This document shows, piece after piece, positions 1 through 6,758 of a stretch of DNA of 13,880 bases; position 1 is the stretch's first letter, and every line of letters begins with the position of its first letter. The notes below the pieces were generated by a model. That model did no database searches. It had not been told where the DNA came from and saw only the letters and a program-made list of their open reading frames with translations. The stretch lies in NCBI GenBank assembly GCA_029266815.1, contig JAQSWC010000013.1, forward strand, positions 1 through 13,880, in the 5' to 3' direction. Both the position numbers and the translations under genes were made by a program. The DNA is from Paucimonas sp. GTDB taxonomy: Bacteria > Pseudomonadota > Gammaproteobacteria > Burkholderiales > Burkholderiaceae_D.

Positions 1-129
1 CGAACGGAGAAATGTTCATGCTTGCATTGCTTTCTCTTTCAAGATGAAGGAACCGGTCATGGCATATACGAAGGCGCGGCGGCAGCCTCACTGCCGTGCA
101 TACGCGACGTTACCGGCCGTGCCGCCGCC

Positions 130-627
130 TCATTTTTGCGTCAGGAAGCGGCCTTTTGAGCGCTCCCGGTTCATGCCGGCTTTTGCCAACGCGCGCAGGC
201 ACATGGCAACGGTGCCGGCGAAGGCCTCGTCGTACCAGGGATGCGCGCCGCTGACGCCGACAACGATGCCATCCACTACGATACTTCCCCACAGGGCGGT
301 GTCTTTGGCCGTCAACAAGTGCGGCTGAAGTTCCTGCACCTTGTGCCCGTCCATTCCGGTACGCCACGCGACGCGCGCCTTGGCGCGTGCGAGTTCGGCA
401 TAATCGACATCCCATTGGCTGCGGTCGCCTATCGCGTACTCGTACAACACCGCATCCCGGAACGTAGCGTTGTAGGGCTTGAGCGCCGGGTCCATCACCA
501 CGATGCACAGGGAGCCGCTACCGCAGACTTCGCTGTCCTTCATTGCCTCCGTGATCATGGGAAGGCTCATTTGCACCGCGCGTTCTGCGCACTCGCGATC
601 GATGAAATAGCTGCCAGATGATTCCAT
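130..627 (-). CDS. GlcG/HbpS-like small protein
   Basis: A 165-residue protein with no signal peptide or membrane segment. Its layout resembles the GlcG/HbpS (formerly DUF336) fold: an N-terminal helix, a strand with a VVMDP turn at about 43-47, a central helix with AKARVAWRTG at about 81-90, then a strand pair GSIVVDGIVVGVSG at about 113-126 and a helix beginning near DEAF. Some family members bind haem or corrinoid, but many have no known ligand, and I see no residue here that proves binding. The start is supported by GAGG 6-9 nt upstream of ATG. It is the last gene of the leftward set, 42 bp after the GT4 gene, so it may be co-transcribed with it. The family call rests on pattern resemblance only. 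An unrelated conserved hypothetical protein is the alternative. Confidence 0.55.
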   Translation of the reverse strand: MESSGSYFIDRECAERAVQMSLPMITEAMKDSEVCGSGSLCIVVMDPALKPYNATFRDAVLYEYAIGDRSQWDVDYAELARAKARVAWRTGMDGHKVQELQPHLLTAKDTALWGSIVVDGIVVGVSGAHPWYDEAFAGTVAMCLRALAKAGMNRERSKGRFLTQK

Positions 628-669
628 TGATTCCTCAAAAACGGTTTTGCGTAGACTTGACGCCCCGGC

Positions 670-1521
670 TCATCTCGTTACCAGCGCGAACGCGTTGTTC
701 CAGTCCCTGACGAAGCGGTCTATATGAAAACGCTCCAGGGCACGGCGCCTGGCACCCTGCCCCAGGTGGCGTGCCAGCGTCGGATCGCCCTGCAGTTCCT
801 GCATGCGCGCAATCAGTTTGCTGACGTTGGTGTCCGTGTACCCTGAAACTCCGTTCTCGACTGTCGTCACCATTTCCGTGGTCGCGAGGCCGACGACAGG
901 CACGCCAACCATCATTGCCTCTATCATCGCGAGCCCCAGGCCGCTGTAACGTGCCGGGTTGAAGATGAAGCGGTAGCGCGAGACGAAGCGAGGCAGCACC
1001 GAGGGCAGCACCTCGCCCAGCCCGCCAGCTTCTTCGGCGCCCGTGCCGACCAGGTCCAGCGGCACCTCGGCTCTCACCTTCCGGTAGATGTCTCCGCCCA
1101 GGCGGCGTTCGTCGCGCAGGATGCTGTCGGCCACCACGATGCCGCGCTGCAGTTCACCGGTGTATTCGGCATCTTTGGGTGGGATCACGCCATGATCGAT
1201 CACGCGCGTGATGACGTCGCCGTTGTCCCACATCAGTTCGTTGAAGGGCGTCACATGAACCAGCAGCACGTTCCTGTCCGTGACCGGATGACGCAGATAT
1301 TGCGGATCATCCTGATAGACGATGCAGTCGAACTCGGCATCTTTTGCCTGGTCCGCAGGCAGGTCGATGACGTTGTCGCCCCATGGCATCGGACCGCAGC
1401 GCCCCATGTATCCCGGCGGCCTTCCCGGCTTGGAAAGCACGTAGAAATCGTGCGGCGCCTGCGTCAGGTAATAGAGATAGCTTGCATGCGTGTGCCAGGT
1501 CAGTATCTTCAGACGCTTCAT
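670..1521 (-). CDS. Short GT4-type (GT-B) glycosyltransferase
   Basis: A 283-residue cytosolic protein, shorter than typical GT4 enzymes (about 350-400). The N-terminus (KILTWHTHASYLYYL, 5-19) looks like the first beta-alpha unit of a GT-B fold. The C-terminal half has the nucleotide-sugar donor region: FIFNPARYSGLGLAMIEAM (186-203), then GVPVVGLATTEM (206-217) and ENGVSGYTD (222-230). In most GT4 enzymes this segment carries E-x7-E; here the first Glu is Ser193 and only Glu201 remains. It starts 15 bp after the GT2 stop codon, so the two are almost certainly co-transcribed. It probably transfers a sugar to a growing surface glycan from a nucleotide-sugar donor; donor and acceptor cannot be read from the sequence. 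The ribosome binding site is weak (GGAT about 10 nt upstream). Confidence 0.8.
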   Translation of the reverse strand: MKRLKILTWHTHASYLYYLTQAPHDFYVLSKPGRPPGYMGRCGPMPWGDNVIDLPADQAKDAEFDCIVYQDDPQYLRHPVTDRNVLLVHVTPFNELMWDNGDVITRVIDHGVIPPKDAEYTGELQRGIVVADSILRDERRLGGDIYRKVRAEVPLDLVGTGAEEAGGLGEVLPSVLPRFVSRYRFIFNPARYSGLGLAMIEAMMVGVPVVGLATTEMVTTVENGVSGYTDTNVSKLIARMQELQGDPTLARHLGQGARRRALERFHIDRFVRDWNNAFALVTR

Positions 1522-1536
1522 TCCACTGATCCGGAC

Positions 1537-2637
1537 TCAGAACAGCGGCGCGCGGAACCGGAGCGCCCCCACGATGCGCCAGAACACGGCAACCGGCGGT
1601 ATCAGCGCCGAAGTCACCAGCATTTCGCAGATATGTGATGGCGTCTTCGCTGTAGGTTTCAATCGCATGATGCAGAAGCACATCGTCAGCGCCAGCCAGA
1701 TGAATGCCGCCGCGGCGGCCGACTTCCAGGCGCCCAATGCCAGACAGGCAAACGTTGCCAGCAGCGATGCCACGATGGCGTAGTAATTCCACCGCACCCG
1801 GGCTCGTATTTTCTTGCGGTAGAGCTCCGGATATTTTTTGAACAATAGCGCGTCGAACAACACCTTCTTCTGCTGCGAGAGGCTGATGCCCCAGCCCGCC
1901 GGGCGGATTGGGTGAATCATCACGGCACGGGGCCAGTGGACGACTTTGGCCTCCGACGACAGCAGGCTGAAGTAGAGATCCGCATCCTCGCGCCAGGCGA
2001 ACCGGTAACGCTCGTCGAATCCGCCGATCTCGGCCAGCACGGATTTCCTGACGAAGCAGTTGGCCGTAGCGAACTCTCCGCTTTCCGAGCCTTTGGCGTG
2101 GAGCTCGTAATCAGTGGGCCTTCCATGCATGGGCATCACGATGCGTCCCCATATTGCATCGGTGGTTTCATCCTCGAAGGCGAGCAAGCCGTTGGCCAGC
2201 CAGTCCTGCGTGGCGGCCGTATCGTCATCGGTAAAGGCAATCACCGTTCCGCGCGCCGCTTTCCAGCCATGGTTGCGGGCCGCAGCCGGGCCGTGCGGCC
2301 CCGGAGAAGCGATATACCTGACCTGGAGCCCGGACTTCGCGACCTTTGCCGCCCATCCGCCGACAATGGCGCGCGTGTCTTCGCTGATCCCGTCATCGAC
2401 CACAATGATTTCATAATGCCGGGGATCGACACGCTGCGAAGTCAGCGCACGCAGGCAGCGGTTCAGCAGCTCGTGGCGGCCACAGGTTGGAACCACGACC
2501 GACGCCCATATAGCCTGGTCCGACCTGTTCAGCGACGGGTTACGCAGGAGGCGCGCATAGGAGCGCATGGCTGGGGGATGGACGGGAGGTAGAGATGCCT
2601 TGCTCAATTTCGAGGAAATAACGGTCAACTTGCGCAT
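1537..2637 (-). CDS. GT2-family glycosyltransferase with C-terminal membrane segments
   Basis: A 366-residue GT-A enzyme. The nucleotide-binding start SVVVPTCGRHELLNRCLRAL lies at 46-65 and EIIVVDDGI at 76-84. The metal-binding DXD-type motif is TDDD (136-139), and the acceptor/catalytic-base motif is WREDADL (215-221). After about residue 285 come two closely spaced hydrophobic segments (about 286-303 and 307-325) and a third near 341-355, so the catalytic domain is probably tethered to the cytoplasmic side of the inner membrane. The first 40 residues are a basic, Ser-rich extension. The only clear ATG compatible with that extension is at 2637, with no good Shine-Dalgarno sequence; a shorter start at residue 24 (2568) is possible. 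It is first in the leftward set and close to the GT4 gene. A role in exopolysaccharide or LPS assembly is inferred. Confidence 0.87.
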   Translation of the reverse strand: MRKLTVISSKLSKASLPPVHPPAMRSYARLLRNPSLNRSDQAIWASVVVPTCGRHELLNRCLRALTSQRVDPRHYEIIVVDDGISEDTRAIVGGWAAKVAKSGLQVRYIASPGPHGPAAARNHGWKAARGTVIAFTDDDTAATQDWLANGLLAFEDETTDAIWGRIVMPMHGRPTDYELHAKGSESGEFATANCFVRKSVLAEIGGFDERYRFAWREDADLYFSLLSSEAKVVHWPRAVMIHPIRPAGWGISLSQQKKVLFDALLFKKYPELYRKKIRARVRWNYYAIVASLLATFACLALGAWKSAAAAAFIWLALTMCFCIMRLKPTAKTPSHICEMLVTSALIPPVAVFWRIVGALRFRAPLF

Positions 2638-2789
2638 GGCGGCAATGGTCTGGCTTTTCCGGAGAGGGCACCTTGGCTTTGCCCATTCATTTTCGATTAG
2701 GTTCCGTCCGGCGTGCCCCTTGCTGATTTCGCGCAGGACGATTTCCCGGACGCATCGCTCCTTATTTAGTCATTACGTTCAGCGTCACC

Positions 2790-2803
2790 ACGGTGTAAAC
2801 CGT
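2790..2803. repeat. Small inverted repeat, possible operator
   Basis: ACGGT-GTAA-ACCGT is a perfect 5-bp inverted repeat with a 4-bp spacer, inside the divergent region. The size and symmetry fit a dimeric regulator's half-sites, but a match this short can arise by chance. Confidence 0.25.
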
Positions 2804-3098
2804 ATCAATTCGTCGCGCCCCTTTCCTCTCGTCACCTATTGCATCCAGGCACATACCTTGACACGGCTTTAGCTTTTGGCAAGCACTGCGAAAGCGCAAT
2901 GACGACTGCGGCGTTTGCAAGCACTCTATCCATGACTCGCATGACGGCTCGCCTCTTCAACGCATCTGCCGCAAATGATCCGATGCTGACAACCGCATGC
3001 AGAGAAACGGATAGTGGCACCACCTCGGAAAGACGCGCTTGTCCACTGCAACGACATCGACGAAAGTGTGGCCCGGCCGCCAGGTAAGCATGATTTTC

Positions 3099-3104
3099 AA
3101 GGAG
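3099..3104 (+). promoter_or_regulatory. Ribosome binding site fixing the SDR start
   Basis: AAGGAG lies 5 nt before the ATG at 3110. The same frame is open further upstream to a GTG at 3014, but that start lacks a comparable site and would add an N-terminal stretch unlike SDR proteins. The ATG at 3110 is therefore preferred. Confidence 0.8.
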
Positions 3105-3109
3105 AGAAA

Positions 3110-3880
3110 ATGAACACCATGGTCATACCCGAACTGGCAGGCGAATTGAAGGACACGCATGGAATTGCCGGTAAGAGCATTCTCATTACCGGTGGCGGCA
3201 GCGAACTCGGCGCTGCCCTAAGCCGCACGCTGGCGGCGGCAGGAGCCAGGATCATGATTGGTGACCTCAATGCCGATGCCGCGCGTGCCGTCGCGGATGC
3301 GATTGCGTGCGAAGACGGCTCAGTGCAGTCAATGGAGTTCGATGTCGGCAATCCGAAGTCGGCCGAATACGCGATCGCCAGCACGATTGAAGTGTTTGGC
3401 CGCGTAGACGTGTTGATCAACAATGCAGGCACGGATATCACCATGCCGCTGGAAGAGATGGCGCATGACCAATGGGACCGCGTGATGCATACCAATCTGT
3501 ACGGGCCGTTTCTGCTGTCGAAGGCAGTGGTGCCGCGCATGAAGGTCCAGGGCGGCGGCCACATCATCAACATCGCGGCAACCACTTCCGTGCGCGGCTG
3601 GCCGAATGCCTCGGCCTACCATGCCAGCAAATGGGGCCTGCTCGGTTTCTCGCATGCGCTTCAGGCTGAATTGCGCCCTCACAACATCAGGGTGACTGCC
3701 GTGGTAGCGGGCGGCATGGGCACGCCTTCGCTGGTTGACCGCTTTCCCGATATCGACGCCACTGCCCTGCAGGACCCGGTCGATATTGCCCGCGCGGTGA
3801 AAGGGCTGCTGATGCTGCCGGACGAAACCGTGGTGCCTGAAATCACGGTCATGCCGATGCGCGAGGTTTCCCGGCTATGA
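3110..3880 (+). CDS. Short-chain dehydrogenase/reductase, noncanonical active site
   Basis: A 256-residue protein, the usual size for classical SDRs. The Rossmann start GKSILITGGGSELG is at 21-34, NNAG at 104-107, and the catalytic pair is YHASK (Tyr170, Lys174). Asp52 at the end of strand 2 suggests NAD(H) rather than NADP(H). Two positions are unusual. In the TGxxxGxG turn the second conserved Gly is Glu32. The residue 13 before Tyr170, normally the catalytic Ser, is Ala157, followed by Thr158 and Thr159. The usual PG after strand 6 reads AG (200-201). It may be an oxidoreductase with altered chemistry, for example acting on a sugar nucleotide, or a catalytically weakened paralogue. It precedes the GT9 gene on the same strand and probably shares its transcript. 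Confidence 0.9.
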   Translation: MNTMVIPELAGELKDTHGIAGKSILITGGGSELGAALSRTLAAAGARIMIGDLNADAARAVADAIACEDGSVQSMEFDVGNPKSAEYAIASTIEVFGRVDVLINNAGTDITMPLEEMAHDQWDRVMHTNLYGPFLLSKAVVPRMKVQGGGHIINIAATTSVRGWPNASAYHASKWGLLGFSHALQAELRPHNIRVTAVVAGGMGTPSLVDRFPDIDATALQDPVDIARAVKGLLMLPDETVVPEITVMPMREVSRL

Positions 3881-3932
3881 TGCCTTGCGCCTGTCTACCA
3901 AGAGTGAAGATCAGCCACAAGGCCGGGTGCCC

Positions 3933-5156
3933 ATGAAACCCGGCCGCTGGGAGCACGTCCGTAACATCCTGTGCATACGCCTGGACCACCTGGGCGACGT
4001 GCTGATGACCACGCCGGCAATCCGTGCGCTGAAGCATTCCCTGCCCGGCTGCCGCATCACCCTGCTCGCGTCGGACAACGGCGCGGCCGGCGCGCGCTTC
4101 ATGCCCGAGATCGACGAAACGATTCGTTATGCCTCGGCCTGGATGAAAAGCGGCGGCGCGGCTGACGCAAAAGCGGACCTGGAGATGGTGCGCATTCTGC
4201 AGGCAAAAAATTTCGATGCCGTCGTGATTTTCACCGCGTATGGCCAGAGCCCGCTGCCCGCCGCCATGCTTTGCTATCTGGCCGGCATTCCCCTGCGGCT
4301 GGCTCGGTGCCGCGACAATCCCTACCACCTGCTCACTGACTGGGTGCGCGATTCCGAGCCGCAGGAAAAAACGCGGCATGAAGTCAGGCGCCAGCTCGAC
4401 CTGATTGCTTCAATAGGCTGCTCCACGCGCGATGAAAGGCTGTCGTTCCGGATTCCTGATCAGGATGCGGCATGGGCGCGGCGTCATCTGCAAAAAATAG
4501 GCATCAATCTGGCAGAGCCATGGATACTGTTGCATCCTGGCGCAACGGCCGCGTCGCACTCCTATCCGCCGGCGATGTGGGCAGAGGCCGTCAACCGCCT
4601 GTTCACCAAACTGGAATGTCCCATTGTCTTCATCGGCGGCGCGTCGCAAGCCGCCATGATCAACGAAATTCGTGCCGGCCTTACCTGCCCGTCCTTTTCG
4701 CTGGCAGGCAAGCTGGAGCTTGGATGCGTCGCAGCGGTTCTGGCACAGGCTCCTGTCCTGCTTTGCAACCACTCCGGCGCTGCGCACCTCGCTGCCGCAG
4801 TCGGCACGCCAGTGGTCAGCCTTTACGCCCCCACCCATGGTCATCACGTTCCGTGGCATGTGGCCCATTGCGTGCTGTATCATAAGGTACCGTGCACACC
4901 TGGTCACAAGATCGCTGGTCCGCAAGGCCATGGAGACCATCTGGAAAAAGTACTGCCTTCGCAAATCGCGCGCGCAACGCTTGATCTGCTGCGAGAAACG
5001 GCTGCACAGCGCAACGTCGACACCGCGGCTGCGAATGTCGAAGACCAGGTACTGCAACCACTGGTACCTCTCCCTTATCCGAAGCACAAGCATGGTTTCG
5101 AACCGCTGACCGCAATCGTGATTCGTCAGCCTCCTTCCGGTTTTCAACGGCGCTGA
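3933..5156 (+). CDS. GT9-family (heptosyltransferase-like) glycosyltransferase
   Basis: A 407-residue protein from the chosen ATG. The N-terminus VRNILCIRLDHLGDVLMTTP (9-28) is the hallmark of the family, with the GD pair at 21-22. The donor half has LLHPGATAASHSYP (199-212), the LAGKLELG strand-turn (258-265), and a SGAAHLAAAVGTPVVSLYAPT stretch (281-301) corresponding to the usual D-SGPMHLA-A-GTP motif; the usual Asp region reads NHSG here. Many GT9 relatives then carry a cysteine-rich C..C....CP.....CL segment; here only Cys321 survives (VPCTPG, then GPQGHGDHL). About 50 residues follow with no recognisable domain. The frame is open to a TTG at 3885, but the family N-terminus begins just after the ATG at 3933; the start is moderately certain. 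Enzymes of this family add heptose or related sugars to LPS or other glycans in the cytoplasm. Confidence 0.88.
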   Translation: MKPGRWEHVRNILCIRLDHLGDVLMTTPAIRALKHSLPGCRITLLASDNGAAGARFMPEIDETIRYASAWMKSGGAADAKADLEMVRILQAKNFDAVVIFTAYGQSPLPAAMLCYLAGIPLRLARCRDNPYHLLTDWVRDSEPQEKTRHEVRRQLDLIASIGCSTRDERLSFRIPDQDAAWARRHLQKIGINLAEPWILLHPGATAASHSYPPAMWAEAVNRLFTKLECPIVFIGGASQAAMINEIRAGLTCPSFSLAGKLELGCVAAVLAQAPVLLCNHSGAAHLAAAVGTPVVSLYAPTHGHHVPWHVAHCVLYHKVPCTPGHKIAGPQGHGDHLEKVLPSQIARATLDLLRETAAQRNVDTAAANVEDQVLQPLVPLPYPKHKHGFEPLTAIVIRQPPSGFQRR

Positions 5157-5169
5157 GCGAGTGGTGGCC

Positions 5170-5433
5170 ATGATGAATAAATATCTGCTTGCCGGAATGC
5201 TGCTTGCCGTCAATCTTTGCGCCTGCGCCAATGGAGCCCGGCTTCCGGTTGAAGCGGGAACAGGCCCACAGCCGACACTGCCGCCACCGACAAAGAGCCT
5301 GATACCGACAGTGAACGTAGCGCCTGCCGTCGGTTGGCCCGCAGGCACAAAGCCGATTGCGGCTGAAGGCTTTACCGTCAGTGCATTTGCGGGGAAACTT
5401 GACAGTCAGACTATATCAACGCGGGTGACTTGA
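5170..5433 (+). pseudogene. N-terminal remnant of a PQQ-dependent sorbosone/glucose dehydrogenase-like lipoprotein
   Basis: The frame encodes 87 residues from the ATG at 5170. It begins with a lipoprotein-like signal (MMNKYLLAGMLLAVNLCAC, candidate lipobox LCAC) and continues with text typical of the N-terminus of periplasmic sorbosone-dehydrogenase-type proteins: AGTGPQPTLPPPTKSLIPTV, NVAPAVGWPAGTKPIAAEGF, VSAFAGKLD. In full-length relatives, as I recall them, the next residues are HPRWLYVLPNGDVLVAE, opening a beta-propeller of several hundred residues that binds PQQ. Here the match stops after KLD (about 5403), followed by nine unrelated residues and a stop. No remaining propeller is visible downstream. 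It is therefore a truncated, presumably nonfunctional gene. It starts 13 bp after the GT9 stop; I infer it is a leftover rather than part of the glycan pathway. Confidence 0.75.
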
Positions 5434-5636
5434 AGGAGAACCCCAATTCGCCGAGTCTCGCAATCAGAAAATGCTGACGATTGGCGGACCTGAGCACCCA
5501 CAACACCCCAACAAAATTACCCGCCAACGGCAGCCAGCTCGCCAATACGTCGAAAAGATCGCAGAACTCACTACGCAGCTTCCTCGACAGGTGTCCAACT
5601 CGGCTTAAGGAAATGCAAATCCGGAATACGTTTTTG
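5411..5636 (-). other. Stop-free frame at the truncation junction, unassigned
   Basis: Between the dehydrogenase stub and the stop of the next gene there is no called gene. The minus strand carries a frame open for about 74 codons, overlapping the 3' end of the lipoprotein gene by about 30 bp and ending in TAG at 5411-5413. It reads like protein in part (CDLFDVLASWLPLAGNFVGV, then QHFLIARLGELGFSFKSPAL), with a hydrophobic stretch. It has no ATG and no ribosome binding site. It may be a fragment of a displaced gene or chance; I do not recognise it. Confidence 0.2.
5412..5424 (+). repeat. Left copy of a 13-bp near-direct repeat
   Basis: TATATCAACGCGG here matches TATATCAACACGG at 6752-6764 in 12 of 13 positions and the same orientation. 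It lies within 10 bp of the point where the dehydrogenase similarity ends. The two copies bracket the AT-rich lipoprotein gene. The right copy overlaps that gene's promoter, so part of the match may reflect -10 consensus rather than duplication. Confidence 0.35.
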
Positions 5637-6702
5637 TATTAAGACTGTTTAACTCTATTGGAGCTGGGCCTGCTTCAGTTGAGGTAATCGAACTTACTTC
5701 GTTCAATATATATACATACGAGTCGAACGCGGCATATAACCTATCGTTCTTAGAATCATAGGCGAAGGAAGAACCGTATATGGACGCGCCCCCCATGTGC
5801 GCGTTAGGCAAATTAATATGCGTCGTATCAACACGCTTAATGTCCGTGCTTGCATTTTTCTCGAGATAGCCCTGATCACTGGCAACATCAACAATTGCAA
5901 CGCCCTTTTTATCAGATCCTACATACAAGCGGTCTCGCTCCATATCAAAAGTCAAGCCAGTAATATTGTCCACGTCCTTCAATATAAGCTTGCGCGAGTC
6001 GAGTTGTGAGAGAAGACCATTGGCCGTCTCAAGATTGTCGAAGGCATGCAAAGTGCTAGAAGTCTGGAAGTACGGCGTGACATAAAGCATTCCACGCCGG
6101 GTATCCACGGCAAACATCGCATGATATCCAATCTCAATAGTCCGATCAGGAGATGTGGAATCGCTTTTCGTCGAGATGTCCTTAAATACAAGGATGCCCC
6201 CTGATGAAACCGGCCCCCTATGGAATCTGTATCCGACATAGAGCGTATCGGCCTGCTTGTCCAGATAGAAGATCCCCAAGGCGTCCAATCCATCCACGAG
6301 CGGCTCGATCACACGACTAGGAGTAAGAACTCCCTTCAAGCTGCTTGCCTGATCAAACACTGCAATGCCCAGGCGAGCATCTCCGATGCCTTGCTTCACG
6401 TAGAGTCGGTCACGTTCGCTGTCATAGGCCATACCAGGCCCCAATGGCAGAGGACTGGACATAACGTTCGCGGATAGCATCGACACCTCAGTAGGCAGGA
6501 GCGTTGGTAGCCCCCCGATAACGAAGTCGCCGGTGAGGCTCCCCGTGCTGGCCACAAACAGTACGTTGGTAGTGCTGGGCGGCGTAGGCGTTGACACCAC
6601 ACTCGTGCTTCCTCCGCCACCACCGCCACAGGCGCCCATCGCCGTAGCCAGAATCAGGGGGCCTATCCACCGTAGGCACAGCCTCGAAATAATTGACGAC
6701 AT
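5605..6702 (-). CDS. Repeat-containing lipoprotein, probable beta-propeller
   Basis: A 365-residue exported protein of unknown function. The signal peptide has basic residues, a hydrophobic core (IGPLILATA) and a probable lipobox MGAC with Cys25, followed by a Gly run and a Ser/Thr/Pro linker to about residue 45. The body carries about five copies of a unit with pattern YD-x3-DRLYV-x(n)-G-I-x-V-F/D. The copies start near residues 92 (AYDSERDRLYV), 146 (YLDKQADTLYV), 198 (AVDTRRGMLYV), 250 (LTFDMERDRLYV) and 313 (FAYDSKNDRLYA). Such spacing is typical of beta-propeller blades. The start is supported by AGGGAGA just upstream of ATG and by an extended -10 promoter. The gene is clearly AT-richer than its neighbours (codons such as ATA, AAT and TAT are common), which suggests horizontal acquisition. 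It is convergent with the truncated dehydrogenase. I infer an outer-membrane or periplasmic binding or structural role. Confidence 0.8.
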   Translation of the reverse strand: MSSIISRLCLRWIGPLILATAMGACGGGGGGSTSVVSTPTPPSTTNVLFVASTGSLTGDFVIGGLPTLLPTEVSMLSANVMSSPLPLGPGMAYDSERDRLYVKQGIGDARLGIAVFDQASSLKGVLTPSRVIEPLVDGLDALGIFYLDKQADTLYVGYRFHRGPVSSGGILVFKDISTKSDSTSPDRTIEIGYHAMFAVDTRRGMLYVTPYFQTSSTLHAFDNLETANGLLSQLDSRKLILKDVDNITGLTFDMERDRLYVGSDKKGVAIVDVASDQGYLEKNASTDIKRVDTTHINLPNAHMGGASIYGSSFAYDSKNDRLYAAFDSYVYILNEVSSITSTEAGPAPIELNSLNTKTYSGFAFP

Positions 6703-6749
6703 TTACTCTCCCTGGGATTTAATTATTTATGAGCGATCGGCGCGGGCGC

Positions 6750-6758
6750 ATTATATCA
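6750..6758 (-). promoter_or_regulatory. Extended -10 promoter of the propeller lipoprotein gene
   Basis: On the minus strand TGATATAAT gives a full TGn-TATAAT extended -10 element, with the hexamer at 6750-6755. Transcription would begin near 6743, leaving a leader of about 40 nt before the ATG at 6702. The -35 position (AAATTT at 17-bp spacing) is poor, as is common with extended -10 promoters. Confidence 0.6.

Larger units (their letters stand above)
2638..3109. promoter_or_regulatory. Divergent intergenic region of the glycan locus
   Basis: These 472 bp separate the leftward GT2 gene from the rightward SDR gene. Short open frames here lack ribosome binding sites and protein-like composition, so I call no gene. 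Promoters for both directions should lie here. A TTGACA hexamer is present rightward at 2858-2863, but I see no convincing -10 box at the right distance. A perfect 5-bp inverted repeat lies at 2790-2803. No sigma-54 element with correct GG-N10-GC spacing was found. Confidence 0.5.

Noticed and set aside
78..97. Hairpin CGGCAG/CTGCCG near the left edge as a terminator of the leftward operon
   Set aside because: The stem is only 6 bp and no T-tract follows on the minus strand. Bases 1-129 otherwise show no gene.
44..621. Plus-strand open frames (44-328 and 241-621) opposite the GlcG/HbpS-like gene
   Set aside because: Both are largely antisense to a frame with better composition, a ribosome binding site and family resemblance; their translations look like shadow frames.
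3013..3030. Sigma-54-like TGGCAC motif before the SDR gene
   Set aside because: The -12 half does not have GC at the required spacing.
2832..3087. Short open frames on both strands in the divergent region
   Set aside because: Each has fewer than 85 codons, no ribosome binding site, and no recognisable protein; they overlap each other.
3014..3109. Longer SDR start at the GTG at 3014
   Set aside because: The added 32 residues are unlike SDR N-termini, and AAGGAG stands 5 nt before the ATG at 3110.
3885..3932. TTG start for the GT9 protein at 3885
   Set aside because: It lies 4 bp after the SDR stop and would be tightly coupled, but the family N-terminus begins just after the ATG at 3933; kept as a less likely alternative.
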